From positions 36,251 to 100,250 of the forward strand of contig JADDOH010005049.1 of the NCBI GenBank assembly GCA_016648135.1: a DNA stretch of 64,000 nt. Reading direction: 5' to 3'. A program made the position numbers and the translations under genes. Positions 1-11,489 of this stretch are shown here, in pieces (positions within the stretch are counted from its first letter, which is position 1; each line of letters begins with the position of its first letter). The notes beneath the pieces are model-generated. The model saw only the letters and a program-made list of their open reading frames with translations. It made no database searches and was not told where the DNA came from. Source of the DNA: Agrypnia vestita (lineage: Eukaryota > Arthropoda > Insecta > Trichoptera > Phryganeidae).

Positions 1-2
1 TA

Positions 3-182
3 GGCAAAATCACCAGCGGAGAAAGAGGCGTACTGTGCACAACATGTTGTATTATCGGTGCTGGCGGTCAACCATTACCCCCAGTAATTATTTTTCCACG
101 GAAAAAAGTGAACCCTAGAATGACTTCTAAGACTCCATCTGGCACACTAGCCATGTATTTTGTATTTTATTCTCTCACTGTA
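3..182 (+). pseudogene. pogo/Tigger-type DDE_1 transposase fragment, cut by left edge
   Basis: An open frame enters from the left edge and reads about 50 residues that resemble the catalytic core of DDE_1 (pogo/Tigger/Jerky) transposases: ITSGERG, then GAGGQPLPPVIIFPRKK, then a TPSGTLAM stretch matching the usual PPGS/A region. It then runs into AT-rich sequence and a stop. Family assignment rests on motif recall. The element begins upstream of the window and is probably dead. Confidence 0.6.
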
Positions 183-356
183 AATTATTGTGTTCGTTCT
201 TTGATATAATTGGTTTTTAATTCCTACTGAAAGCTACTTGTTTTAAATGTTTTTGATTTGTTAAATCTTTAAGTTAGTTCCTTTACGTTAAATAATAAAA
301 ATTCTCAACATTTTCCCAGTGTTTCATTTGTTTATTCAAATAATTTATTATACTTG

Positions 357-596
357 ATCCACTGTTGACCATAGGCCGATCCACTGTGTACCAGCTAGTT
401 TCACAGTGGATCATTTTCCCTTATCTCGTATAAATATGAATAACATTTCTCTCTGTTACTTGATGGGGTGTAAACTATTACCCATTAATATAATGATAAG
501 CAATCTACCAGGGCGAAAATTTTCAATAAAATAAGTCAACTCATTTTGAAGTTATATGCTTTTAAGAAAAGGTGATCCACTGTCGATCAGGTGACC
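357..596. repeat. Repeated GATCCACTGT words with a hairpin
   Basis: GATCCACTGT occurs at about 357, 379 and 572. An inverted copy (CACAGTGGATC) lies near 402, so the stretch 379-415 can fold with 11-bp arms. Because it follows the pogo-like fragment, these may be subterminal repeats of that element. This is an inference. Confidence 0.45.
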
Positions 597-886
597 CTAC
601 TCATTTTATATAATGTTCATCATATCAAAATTGACAATGTGTACAATCAGCCGTATTCTGAAAATAACAAGATTGTTATTTTGGTGATTGTTACCCCAAT
701 ACTCAAAAATAGACGGGACATATTTATTTATGCCCATGTAATTACATACTTAATTAATATTCATTCACTACTTTTGTAATTTTAGAGGAGACCTTTGGAA
801 ATTAGTCATGAATCTACATGGTCTAATTAGTGTGATATGTTGATTGAGGAGAATGTGGAGTACAGGGGATTCGTAAATACTTGTCA
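597..886. other. AT-rich stretch, nothing recognised
   Basis: A 62-codon open frame is present, but its composition is that of AT-rich noncoding DNA and no domain is recognisable. Confidence 0.4.
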
Positions 887-1206
887 TTAACACATTGACT
901 GCCAACTACGAGATAACTCGTAGATTGCGTTATTTGCTAGGACGCCAACTACGATCTCGAACTGTGTTTACTTGCCGTATTCGTGCAGCTACGATAAAAT
1001 TCGTAGTATATCAGTGCTAATATGGATAGATGGCTTCTGGGAAGAGAACAAAAAATCAATGCTGGCTTACATGAACAGAAAATTTCTTGGAAAATAAATA
1101 ATTCAGGATTTTGTTGAATTTCTGTCCACAAATTATATTATTCTGAATCAATTAGTTCAGCGTAGTACTCAAGTTCATTTTGAGTTAGTGGTCTTTTCTT
1201 ACCCAT
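887..1206 (-). pseudogene. piggyBac-like remnant, N-terminal coding end and TTAA terminus
   Basis: On the minus strand a start at 1206 reads MGKKRPLTQNELEYYAELID and then a stop. This resembles the N-terminus of piggyBac-family transposases, and a further degraded frame follows to about 949. At 887-890 there is TTAA followed by CACATTGACTGCCAACTACG, the style of a piggyBac terminus next to its TTAA target. The catalytic domain is missing, so this is an internally deleted remnant. The far end was not located. Confidence 0.5.
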
Positions 1207-2928
1207 ATTGGGTTCTTGATAATTTAATTACATATAACAATAATTATAAAGAAAGACGTAAATGTGATGCACTCGACAATATCTCAGATACTACTGACGA
1301 ATATGAATGCATAATATGCGCATCCACTTCTCACTCACTCAAGCGCACGCTATTATATACAATTGTGCGAGCGAGCAAGCTTAAAAACCCAAGCAAAAAT
1401 TGCATCTGAAATATAAGTTTTGATGAATAGTACATAAAATGAGTATGTACTAATATTATTTTCAAAGTTGATAAAAATCAGTTTGTTTTACATACATCTA
1501 CTAATTTATTCATCTGAAGAATTATTAAAGCACTGAAAGAAATATATGTTAACATTTGACAGATTTTTCGATGTTTCTGTATTTTTGAGTGCTGAGGTAA
1601 CAATTACCAATTAAAAATTTCATTATTATTTCTGAAAATGGTTGAATGTTATATAATAAGGGGTTAAGACATGATTGTTATGATACCGCAAACAAGTGAG
1701 AATATACTTGATAATATTTTTTATAACAAAGTGTGTTAAATGAAATCTCTTTGTTTGATAAATTAATCTCATTACATATCGCTCATGATAAAACAATATC
1801 TTGTAAGCCACTTAATACAAATTTTACAGGAGATGCAAAAAACTGTGTAATATCGATACAAAATAGGATAAATAGGAATCGTTTTAATGGAATAAGACAT
1901 AAATAATTACTTTTAAGATTAGAGTTTTTGCCATGATACATATTCACACATTTTAAAGACAAATACACAAAAAACTTGATTTTGACAAAAGTGTGGTATG
2001 TGAGGTAATGTTTTATCATGAGCGATATATGTACATATTGTATAATCAAGATAATGTAATATGTGATTTTGGTATTTCAGATACGGTAGTTTTTGATAAC
2101 ACATCATCATTCTTAAGAAGCAAAAATATTTATTACAATATCTCGATCACTCCGCCATTGAGTAAACTAGACATCAGCAGTATTCCTACGGAAGATAATG
2201 AAACCTCCAGCAGTATGACTACACTTAGTCAGTAAATCTATTAACCTTTGTCCACTACGAAGATTACTGTTTATATGTAATAATACTAATTGTAATACAG
2301 ACAATCAAGTTTGCGAATTGACAATTATTTAGTTTTACTTTATGATAAAATTGCGGGGCACTTCTTTGGACCCAACTAAACTCTTAGGTACTACAATTTT
2401 AGCAAAACGAATTTTGTATAATTTTCTCACCTTTATTCACTCTTGTGATTTTATTCAAAACTATTTTACAATAAAAAAACTTAACACACTGAACAATTTG
2501 AGTCAAATTTACATGACAATGTAAGACAGACAGCATCGTACATTTTTTTTTATTGGAAAATACATTTTTTTAACAAATGCTGAGTTAAACATGTTAAAGC
2601 TGTGCAGCGCATACTTCATAACTCAGTATGTAGGAATAGTAGTTTAAAATCGGAATTGTAAAAAGACTTTAAAACTTTGTTTTTAGAAATTATTTTTATA
2701 TTGTATAATTTATATATTTTTATAACAGATTTCGTTATAAAAAATGTGGCGGGAAGGTGCATTTGTTTTTCAAAATCTCTAAATAATAAGAATGTTTCCA
2801 TTTAATCCAGGCAGGAGGTGATTGTAATGTCCGGGAGAGTGGTGGGGAATGACTGTATATATTTTCATCAATGTTGTAAAATGCAATTAGAAATGCTTGG
2901 TTCAGTTTTTTTTCAGATGGCACCTTTG
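1207..2928. repeat. AT-rich intergenic DNA with one inverted repeat pair
   Basis: The word ACATATCGCTCATGATAAAAC at about 1776-1796 recurs inverted at about 2010-2030, giving a 250-bp foldback structure of MITE type. An 80-codon frame at 1993-2235 ends in a Ser/Thr-rich tail but I do not recognise it. The rest shows no gene or repeat I can support. Confidence 0.4.
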
Positions 2929-3460
2929 TTTTCCGCAAGGTCTTAAATAATTATTATGCAAAATTTGGGTCAGATCTGACATGCGGTGTTGATTTTTTAA
3001 CAGAATGTATTGAAGGGGGAGAGGATATGATGACTTTATTTTCCGCAGATCCTAATAATTATGCGAAATTTGCGTCAGATCAGATAGAAAATATATTGGG
3101 GGTGGGAGGGGGGGAATGGCGCATAAGTTTTCGACAGTGTTCTAAAGATTAATATGCAAAATTTAGGTCAGATCTGTCAAACAGTACAGATTTGTATAGA
3201 AAATATATCAGGGGGAGGGGGAAATATGGCCTATGTTTTCCGCCAGGTCTTCAAGAAAAAGTATGATACACAATACAATATTTGAGTCAGATATATCAGT
3301 AAAGATTTGTATAAAAATATATCAGGGGAGGGAGTGGGGTAAGGGGGAGGGAGAAAATGTCGCTTATGTTACCCGCTGGGTCCCAATGAATAAGTATGCA
3401 AAATTTGGTTCAGATCGGTCAAACAGTGTAGATTTGTATAGAGAACAGTCAGATATTGAG
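2929..3460 (+). repeat. Degenerate tandem repeat, about five units of 90-135 bp, G-rich
   Basis: Five successive units share the order TTTTCCGC-AGGTCTTAA, TATGCAAAATTTGGGTCAGATC, GATTTGTATAGAAAATATATC and a G-rich tract. They start near 2929, 3037, 3129, 3234 and 3368. The tracts include 3098-3114 and 3325-3351, the latter with five runs of at least three G, a classic G-quadruplex pattern. A 101-codon open frame across it is a by-product of the repeat. Confidence 0.75.
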
Positions 3461-5334
3461 TTTTATAGCCTTAAGGTATGTATACATAAATATTGTGGGT
3501 TTAATGTAAGAAAGGCAATGAAAAAGAATTGCTTTTGATTTAATAAAAAGAAAATAAGTAGAAAATAAAGCTTGTTTATTTGCAAGAATGCACAAGTCAC
3601 AGATAAATTGATTTCAAGAAAACAAAAAAAAGTGGAATTAAAGCCCATTTCTGCAAAATGAGACAAAGATAATTCTCAGAGATACAGTTGGGTGGAATCT
3701 CACTACACACCATGCATATGATACCCTCAGAAATCAGCTTGAGACTGATAGAAAGAGACAAAACTCAATCTCATAAACACAAAATTTGATTTGACAAGGA
3801 ACATATTGAGCGCACAAACATAACAGAACCATATATACGAAAAGTTAAATAAACAGAAGGCATTAAATTACTAGCATTTGTATTTCACCATATGTGCCAC
3901 TGGTCAATGGACTTGTATTTGATGTACAATAAGGGTGGAGTGAGGTGCGAGATAGCAAATCTTTTGAGACGTGGTGTGGTATGGGGGTTCCTTCAAAGAA
4001 TCTCATAAAAATAAAATCTATATCTCAGAGATTGAAACCAAGTCTAAGATCTCATCCATGGACATGGACCATTAAAGTAGGAAGAATTAGCGGACTTTGT
4101 GCGTTCCTAGATAAAATGTTTTTTGCTAAATAAAAGTTTCTTATCTGAATAAATTGTTTTGTAATTGTCTCCGATAAAACTACTTATCTTGATTTATTAT
4201 AATGATAATTGGATACGAGAACTTTTGAAACGTGGGCATAGCCTTAAATATTTATTCATGATATAATATCATTATTAAAGTCATTGCGCAATGAAAATTG
4301 AACAGTCTTATTATTTTATGAAAAGCGAGAAAATTATATGTAAGCTGAAATTATAAGTTGAAATTTGATGTTATCTATGAATTACATACATGAATATCTT
4401 AGTAAAACTGGCTAATTAATCAATAAGTATTCTACGTATCTCCTACATTTTGAATGTATTAGAAATAGTTCTTATAAGAGCTTCAGCAAAATTGTATCAT
4501 CTCAATAGTATACACAATACAACACAAGATTCACTAAATAATTTAATATAAGAACTTCTAAATACTCTTAAGAAATATCAGTACATTTGTAATACAGATA
4601 GTCAAATATTTCATTTGAAATGTGTCCTTTCCAAAAAGATTTCCTTTATGTGATTATAGAATACTTTATAAATGAAATCGTTTTAAGAAAAAAAAGTTAA
4701 GTTAATGTGATTATAATGTGATGTTTGTATGTACTTACTATTATTTCAATTTAATGTAACTTTTAATCATTAATAATTTTTTATACCAAACGGTGCAAGA
4801 GAAATTTTATGGAAGATATACTTAATAAATAAATGAAAATAAATCTAGCTGGCTTTTTATTGATTTAATATTTTAGAAAATTTTAGAGCTTCGTCGTATA
4901 AATTAACAGATATAGTTTCATATCCATTATAATATGAGTCTTCTCTACTGGTTTAAGGACATCAGTTTGAGAAGAAAAAATAAATGTCTGATGCGTGGAT
5001 TGTAACATTAATTAATTAAATCATCCAAGTAACACCAATATAACCTAAACTGACTCCATGAAGCTTAACCTCTCAAAGTAATTGATATATGAATTGTGAT
5101 AATATTAAATAAAATAACACTGGGCAAATATATCTTTGATGCAAGAATCTACGGCAAGTCTTGGGCACTTCCAGGACATTCCTCCACTCCTGTCCTGCTT
5201 CCAGTTTCGTGTCCGAAACTATGGTGTTTACCCCTAAAACACTCAATCGCCTTAACTTGGGCCGCCCAATACTCTCAATAACCTCTTAGGTGGTCGATTA
5301 CATCTTTCTTGGGAGGACTCCTTATTTAGCACTA
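3461..5334. other. AT-rich intergenic DNA, nothing supported
   Basis: Only short, compositionally noncoding frames are present. A GC-richer patch at 5140-5290 was read in all frames without a recognisable family. Confidence 0.4.
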
Positions 5335-5607
5335 GATTTACACATCACATGACCTAAATCAGTGTCCTAGTGAAAATATGATTAAATTGTGGGTCAGAAA
5401 ATTCGAGGCTACGGGATCCACACTCAGTCACCTGCGGGATGCCCAAGGTCAATACGAACAGAGGAAACAGTTAGGACTTCCATACAGCGCGATCTCGGAT
5501 TCTCATCTCAAATTTCAACTGAGATTGCCATATTAAAAAAATCATTGCTGTATATTTTGGTAAAAGGTCTAAAATTGTACCCACATAAACTTCAATTAGA
5601 CAAATAA
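5335..5607 (+). pseudogene. Tc1/mariner-type transposase N-terminal HTH fragment, frameshifted
   Basis: Two overlapping frames together resemble the helix-turn-helix N-terminus common in insect Tc1/mariner-like elements. The first reads ENMIKLWVRKFEATGST. The second reads SIRTEETVRTSIQRD and then LKKSLLYILVKGLKLYPHKLQ, as in the family's 'SRESVRRIL...HPYK' segment. At least one frameshift separates them and the catalytic domain is absent. Confidence 0.55.
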
Positions 5608-6599
5608 AATATTCATATGTAACAGCATGTTAGTAACAACATGACACATACATGGTATGTCAATAAAACTGTAATGAATTGCTACTTGTCTGTCATGCAG
5701 ATGCCACTCTTACACAAGCTCTATGAGATGTTATTATTATAGAAATAACAGAATTATAGTGCAAATAAATTAATACACTATTATTCTTGCAGTAATGGGG
5801 GTTACAATGGAAATATACTTAATAATTTGAAAAAAAATTGCAACGTTATAATGGCGATGCACCGAGACAACAAAATTAGGCAAAAAAACATAGGCCACAT
5901 AATTATTCAAATTAAACACCTTAATTACATAGGTATATAAATAAATAAAAAATTAAACACCTTAATTAAAATACATCAGCAGTTGCTGCTAGACCCTGCG
6001 GGTACTGCGCAGCAATTAGTGCCCGCTTCGTGGACATTGCTGCCTACAATTGGCTGTCGGCTGAACTGGCTGCTGCGCGACCGACAACGCCCGCTGCATT
6101 GCGGTCGATAGTGGAAATTAGTGTCTGTAATGTTAGTGTCTAATCCTTTCTTATCAAGTGTTTTTTCTTTCTACATTCACTCTTTGCCTAATATTTATTC
6201 TCTCACTCTTATCTTCAGTAATGTGTAGCATTCTCTAAATAGAATGGCAGTGGGTACATTAAAGCGTGACTTTTACGTAAACAAATTTGGAAAAAAAAAT
6301 CTCAATAAAATATATATCTTGCCATATTTCTATCACAAATATTATCGTATTACTCGGATTATAATACATCATAATATTCTGTTACATAACAATTTAATTT
6401 CGATTTTTTTTTCAAAATTTATGTTTACCTAAATGTCAATAAACTTGGCTGTGCATGCCATTCGAACTTCAACTATTCTTCCCTAATATAAAGACTGAGA
6501 CTAAAATATGATTCAAACTGAAAAATATGAATGTATTTTCATTAAAACAATGTGACAGCTAGAAAGGCCAGCATCAAAAAACACGTGAGGAGATTAACG
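5608..6599. other. Noncoding stretch with a GC-rich patch
   Basis: Mostly AT-rich. The segment 5975-6110 is clearly more GC-rich (CTGCGGGTACTGCGCAGC and similar) than its surroundings, but it gives no recognisable protein or RNA. Confidence 0.35.
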
Positions 6600-6884
6600 G
6601 ATTATTTAAAATACATATCGAGGATAGAAAGTCAAAAAGGCGTTAGTGATTATTTCTAACTTCACAGGAGAGCAAAATAATGTTTTGTCAATATTTCTTT
6701 TACTAAACGATTTCCATATGTGTTTTGGATTAACAAATATGGAAGTTGTTTAATAATAAGAGACACATAGACAAAATCAGACTGACAAAACATTATTTTG
6801 CTCTCCTGTAAAGTTCGAAATATGTAATCACTAACGCCCTTTTAGCTTTCTACCTTCGACATATAAATTATTTATTAAATGTGT
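6600..6884. mobile_element. Foldback MITE, about 285 bp
   Basis: The two halves are inverted copies. The left arm has GGATAGAAAGTCAAAAAGGC, GTTAGTGATTA and CAGGAGAGCAAAATAATGTT. The right arm is the reverse complement with a few substitutions (AACATTATTTTGCTCTCCTG, TAATCACTAACGCC). It has no coding capacity. The superfamily is not determined. Confidence 0.75.
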
Positions 6885-7070
6885 ATCAATATTAAATACG
6901 TTATTTTTATATGTAACTGGTAGACAATATTTAATGAGCATAATATTTCTACACATTAAATATTATCTATATCTATTTTAAAACAATCTATACATCTTGC
7001 CATTTTATTACTGTTTCTTGATAATGGCAAGGCGTGTGCAATCATAATATAAATTATAGATGTCTCACAT

Positions 7071-7340
7071 AGATGAAGCTATTTTTATGGGAGAGTAGGT
7101 ATGGAAGTCTTTTCGGTGTTCATAGGGATTGCGACCTATCGTATGGCTGGTTTAATTGTTAATTAAATTAAACATTCACAATTCCCAGGTTGTCCACCAC
7201 ATCTAACAAAAGTTTGGACATTGTGTAAAATGACCACTTAAGGGAGCCATATGTGAGAGGTGGTAAGTCATATAAACAGCCAAAAGACTTGCATACCATA
7301 TCTACTTTCCCATATAAATAGCTTCGCCTTTGTGAGTCAC
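7071..7340. mobile_element. MITE with about 55-bp terminal inverted repeats
   Basis: The left end TGTCTCACATAGATGAAGCT...GGGAGAGTAGGTATGG is matched in inverse at 7285-7340 (ACCATATCTACTTTCCC, AGCTTCGCCTTTGTGAGTCAC). A solitary copy of the same terminus occurs at about 22312-22362, so this is a dispersed family. Confidence 0.7.
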
Positions 7341-8232
7341 CTATTAATATATCTTGATTAATTGCGATCCATGTGAGGACGAAAATTCAAATTTGAACAT
7401 ACTTGGAATATTCTGAACACAAATAACCAGGAGGTTCCACCTGAAAAGGTTCAAACATGGATAAGGGATAATATAATGTATGAAGCACCATAGATGTTGT
7501 TTTAATAACTTTCTACAGCGAGTGAAGACCACAAAGGTTACCCAAGGTTTTGATGTCAAAATTGGTTGAATGGACTGGCAGCGAATGACTATACTGAGAT
7601 TTTAAAGTTTGTGCACAGATATGATAAATGCTTAAATGTGGAGGCGATTGTGTGGAGAAATATATCACGTTACTGCCTGTTTAAAAATATATAAAATGGA
7701 GAAATAAAATATTTTCTTTACTTTCAGCATTACCTCATATATGATTCCTAAAATTATTCATCACCATTTAATCCGCAAGCTTTCTAGTGTGTGGGATGCC
7801 GGGAATAAGGGGTTCAAAGAGTTACAAGTTAAAGATGTTCAAAATATACATATATTGGCATGCTTCGGACTGAATTATCAATAATTTTCTATTGTATTAA
7901 TTAATAAGAATTATTTGAAGGTATGCGTGTTGAAACATATAATAAGGAATAATCAACACAGAAATATTACAGCCAAGATAAAAATTACATAGAAAAATGT
8001 CAACAAATTTTTTTAAACTTTATTTTTGTATGTTCTAAGTACAAAATATATAGGTTCTTAAGAATTAAAAATGTTAATAATTGAGCCCTTGCCCGGAATA
8101 ACGTTGCATCCAACACAATTGTCAGTTTTGAGTTATGTTATGTTGGGTATGTTATTATGCATCACTTAAGGTAGATAATATGTCAAGAAAAAAATATTTA
8201 GGCTTCTGGTTGCATTTTAAAATTATTGGTTT
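7341..8232. other. AT-rich intergenic DNA, nothing supported
   Basis: No coding signature or repeat structure was recognised on either strand. Confidence 0.35.
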
Positions 8233-8460
8233 GTGGAAGAACGTTGTATATTGCTTCTCAAAATGGCATCGCCGCGCGTCAATATCGTGGAGCGTGGTTT
8301 AATTCAAATGAATAAAGGGAGAAAACGAACATCTAATGTTTTAAACTGGAAATATATCACAGCCAATAAGTTGAAGGATGCAGGAAAGGCGTGTTTATCC
8401 AGAAAAAGTATGATCAAACCTGCAATTGACCCACCAGAACATGTTTGTGGAATAACGTTG
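8233..8460 (+). pseudogene. N-terminal fragment of an unclassified transposase-like family
   Basis: The frame contains GRKRTSNVLNWK, then KLKDAGKACLSRKSM and PPEHVCG. This resembles the start of a large uncharacterised protein family multiplied in lepidopteran genomes ('G(R/K)KR..NW...R.KGKEYVSRKG....P.K...C.C'). A later part of the same kind of protein appears at 37.4-38.2 kb. Truncated and stopped at 8481. The family link comes from memory of the motif pattern. Confidence 0.45.
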
Positions 8461-8481
8461 TATACGATTTGGCAGTTCTGA

Positions 8482-9199
8482 TTGATATTGTGATTTCATA
8501 TGTGACAATATTATTTTGTCGAACGTTGACCGATTTTACTCAATTGATATTTGAAATGCTTTTTGATAATAATGTTGGCATTATAGTGCTCTTTATATCA
8601 TAACTTAATATAATACCGATACAAAAAGTTCTTCCTCGTTCTTTTTCGCAGGGTCGAGTTTGTGCCAAAAATGTTTAAATCCGGGATGTTTTCCCATTTT
8701 AATATGTATCAAGATAAATATTTAATCAGCATTCAGGTTACCGAATTATAATGAAAAAAGTAATCGTCTTGTCTTGTGTATTGAGAAATTGTCCGGTGCC
8801 ATATTCAGCAAACAGACGGAGATAGGTAATAATAGTATGTACATGTTATATTAAATTGTACTGTTAAGATTCCTAAAATAAAAAAAATAAAAAATAAATT
8901 GTACGAGAGACTTATTGTTCCGTAAAAGTTCTTTACCTACTGATGATCCCATCACAATCAGAGCTCGAACCTTCCACAAAGAATTAGAATCATGGACCTC
9001 CTATAGCCTTCTACCAACTCTTTGTGGAAGAAGGGGAAGATTGGCTAACGTTTGGAAAAAAATCATGCAGTTATCTGAGCCTGGAACTAACTTAAGGGCA
9101 CAATTATAACATTACTTTTATAAATACATAGCTGGAACATTCTCTAAAATTATTTAGCTTACATTGCAGTGCTTATATTTACATTGCGTAAACATATAT
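8482..9199. other. Region downstream of TXNDC17, nothing firm
   Basis: A 64-codon frame at 8915-9109 is somewhat GC-richer than its surroundings, but no frame gives a recognisable family. It may be a decayed exon or transposon piece. The 3' UTR of TXNDC17 must lie at the right end of this stretch on the minus strand; I did not find an unambiguous AATAAA. Confidence 0.3.
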
Positions 9200-10283
9200 T
9201 TAATCATCTTCAAACATCATTTCCACGAGTTCCTTCTTAGCACACTGCTCCCCTTCAAGTTTTTGTGGACCTTTCCACCGTACCAATGTTGGTATAACCA
9301 TAAGCTTTGTTTTGGTATCTTTCCGAAATGGACAATTTGCATCTTTCCATCTGTAATTATTTTTTATGAATTAGCTCCCATCACAGAACAAAAAAGATTT
9401 ACGACTCATGAATAGGAAAATGCTTATTGCTTTAAGTATATATTTTTTAAATAAATAAATACTAATTATACTATACTAATTTTGACATAAGTTACTTTTA
9501 ATAAAATATAATACTTGATTAAATATTTCGACGGCTCCTACGTATAATATCGTAACCCACAAGTCGACGATTTTGAGTTTCTTGTGTAAACACATGTGTA
9601 TTTAATTATATCTTTAATTCCAAGAAAGAAAAATAAATATTTTGCAATAAATAATGTTTTATTATTATAAAAAAATTTTTTTTTCGTTCTAGGAATTAAA
9701 TATATAATTAAAAACATATGAAATACACAACAAACTCAAAATCGTCGCTTTGTGGGTTACGATATTATACGTAGGAGTCGTCGATTTATAGGCAGAATAT
9801 TTTATTAATAAATAAATGCTTGAATAATTACATTTCTCTTTTTCCTACAAAAACAGTCACAAAATTGACATTCTCAGGGGCTTTTTCTATCACACTTTCA
9901 ATGACTGGATCGGCTGGAATCACAAATTACAAATTAATATTAACTAACTTAACATATACTAGATAATTTTTAAAATAAATACAATTTTTAACAGAGAAAT
10001 TTCTGTCAAAAGTACCTCGGCCATGTATTTTTTTATGACTTACCAACTTCTAAAATAGGAGACTACTAGAAAAAAAATATGTAGGAAACAAACGAGCATA
10101 CAACACAAAGTTGTATTAATATAACTCTTAATAAATACCTATAACACAATCCGGGCACCAGCTCGTTCCTTCATCTGTTTTGGACCCCGTGTATAAAAAG
10201 TAAAAAGGTTCATCTTTCGTATCTAAGTTTTCAACAAATTTACAAAACGCCTCGTAGCCGTCAATTGTGTGATGAATTACCAT
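9200..10283 (-). CDS. TXNDC17: Thioredoxin domain-containing protein 17 (TRP14-type), three exons
   Basis: Cytosolic thioredoxin-fold disulfide reductase of the TRP14/TXNDC17 family, which in other animals is reduced by thioredoxin reductase and acts on small disulfides and selected proteins. The exons on the minus strand are 10283-10139, 9913-9832 and 9350-9200. They give 378 nt, 125 residues plus stop, close to the 123 of human TXNDC17. Splice sites are GT-AG (ATAG|GTATTT, TTCCAG|CC, GAAAT|GTAATT, ATTACAG|AT) and all phases agree. Landmarks: YTGSKTDEGTSWCPDC with redox cysteines 43 and 46, ADPVIES at the exon 2 start, VTVFVGKREIWKD across the second junction, PFRKD and the cis-proline segment VIPTLVRWK. 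The start has no in-frame upstream competitor and aligns with the family. The gene is divergent from the eIF4E-like sequence across a roughly 600-bp promoter. Intron 2 carries a foldback MITE. Confidence 0.95.
9529..9783. mobile_element. Foldback MITE inside TXNDC17 intron 2
   Basis: CGACGGCTCCTACGTATAAT at the left end is mirrored by ATTATACGTAGGAGTCGTCG at the right end. The arms continue inward through ATCGTAACCCACAA and TTTTGAGTTT to an AT-rich centre. The whole 255 bp is one imperfect palindrome. It lies between the exons at 9350 and 9832 and does not touch the splice sites. Confidence 0.8.
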
Positions 10284-10878
10284 TTTTAATAAAAATTATT
10301 AATTACAAAAAAGGCAATTCACAAGAACTCAATTTATTGGGAAAATCATAAATTAATCGAATTATATAGCAAAGGCTGTTCGCGATTAACTGATTTATCT
10401 TAAATTGATAAAACAATCTCACTATCAACCTCATACAACACTCGCAACTTGCAATGTCAAAAGTTTTGACACTGACACAGAATCAGGGGGTGGGCACAAG
10501 TAGTACCGAGACAAATATAGAGTGGTGCCACAGAATAGCCGTGACGTCATACACCATGTTGGATAATAATATCCGGTTCTGTGTCAGCCGCCATGACCAG
10601 GGGATGGGCACTCGTAGTACCGAGTGACCACCATAAGGTAGCGCCACAGAATAGCTGTGACGTCATACGCATTGTTTATCGTCAGCCATCTTGTATCTTG
10701 TGCACGAACCACAAAATAGAGAAGGCACGAACCACAGAATAGCCGTGACGTTGATAATATCCGGTTCCTTGTCAGCCGCCATTTTCTTTATTCCGTGGCG
10801 TCTGCCGTCTGCATTGACAGGTCGTTGATAACACAACGGGATTGAAAATTGAATCTTTAAAACAGAAAACAAAGCACG
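10284..10878. promoter_or_regulatory. Divergent promoter with three tandem CRE-like repeat units
   Basis: The 595 bp between the TXNDC17 start (leftward) and the ATG at 10879 (rightward) hold three diverged copies of one unit. Its core is GGTGGGCAC-AGTAGTACCGAG, then CACAGAATAGCCGTGACGTCATAC, then ATATCCGGTT and GTCAGCCGCCAT. Perfect TGACGTCA palindromes, the CREB/ATF consensus, occur at 10542-10549 and 10658-10665. The third unit has only a half site near 10746. GCCGCCATTTT at about 10785 resembles a YY1/Pho site. Use as a bidirectional promoter is inferred from gene layout. Confidence 0.55.
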
Positions 10879-11404
10879 ATGGAGGTTGCTAGGGCTGAGG
10901 AAGTGCAGGTAAATATTTAACAATGCTCTAAATTGTACATATTAATGATTTAATCTTATTCATCTAAATCCAGCTTTGCATTTGTATAAAAATTCTTTAA
11001 TGGCGGACACATACAGCAACACATACAGCATACTATTTTCGTTCTCACGTCGCTATGGCAGTTAACATTTTTATTTTAAATATATTCTTCGGAAGCCAAA
11101 GAATTTACCAATTATTTTTTTACCGTAGCATATTAGAATTTGGAATTAGACTTTCGAATTCGAAAGTAAGATAAATTTTTACCAGTATTCTTAAATTGCT
11201 ATTTGTTTATTGATTTCACATTGAAGCATTTCAGCTTCTCTGCTGATCCTCCTAACAAGGAAGAAGGGACAGATTCTTTGATAAAGCACCCACTTCAGAA
11301 CTCTTGGAAGCCATGGTACCTAGAGCCGAGCCACTCAAAAGCGCCATTTGGGAAGATGTGCAAAAGGAAATTACTGCATTTGACACAGTTGAAGATTTCT
11401 GGAA
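10879..11404 (+). pseudogene. eIF4E-like first exons, frameshifted
   Basis: Exon 11235-11404 encodes the N-terminal cap-binding region of a translation initiation factor 4E homologue: DSLIKHPLQNSWKPWYLEP and then, one frame over, WEDVQKEITAFDTVEDFW. In the family these are continuous (HPLQ..W.LWY...SK.WED....I.SFDTVEDFW). An extra two bases near 11340 break the frame. It starts after TTTCAG and ends at GGAA|GTATAT. A possible upstream exon, ATG at 10879 to 10908 (MEVARAEEVQ, donor GTAAAT), is phase 0, whereas the next exon needs phase 2, so the join fails as read. No later eIF4E exon (YNHI, GCDYSLF) was seen downstream. A truncated pseudogene is most likely; a sequencing error or further exons elsewhere cannot be excluded. 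Confidence 0.6.
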
Positions 11405-11489
11405 GTATATATTTTTTACATTTGTATTGGGGAGCACGGAAATAATGAATAATAATATTGTAAATGTTCAGAATAAATAACATTCATTT

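Noticed and set aside
8915..9109. Possible exon downstream of TXNDC17
   Set aside because: GC-richer and open, but no frame resembles a known protein and no splice sites are convincing.
11252..11483. Minus-strand frames opposite the eIF4E-like exon
   Set aside because: They are shadows of the plus-strand coding sequence.
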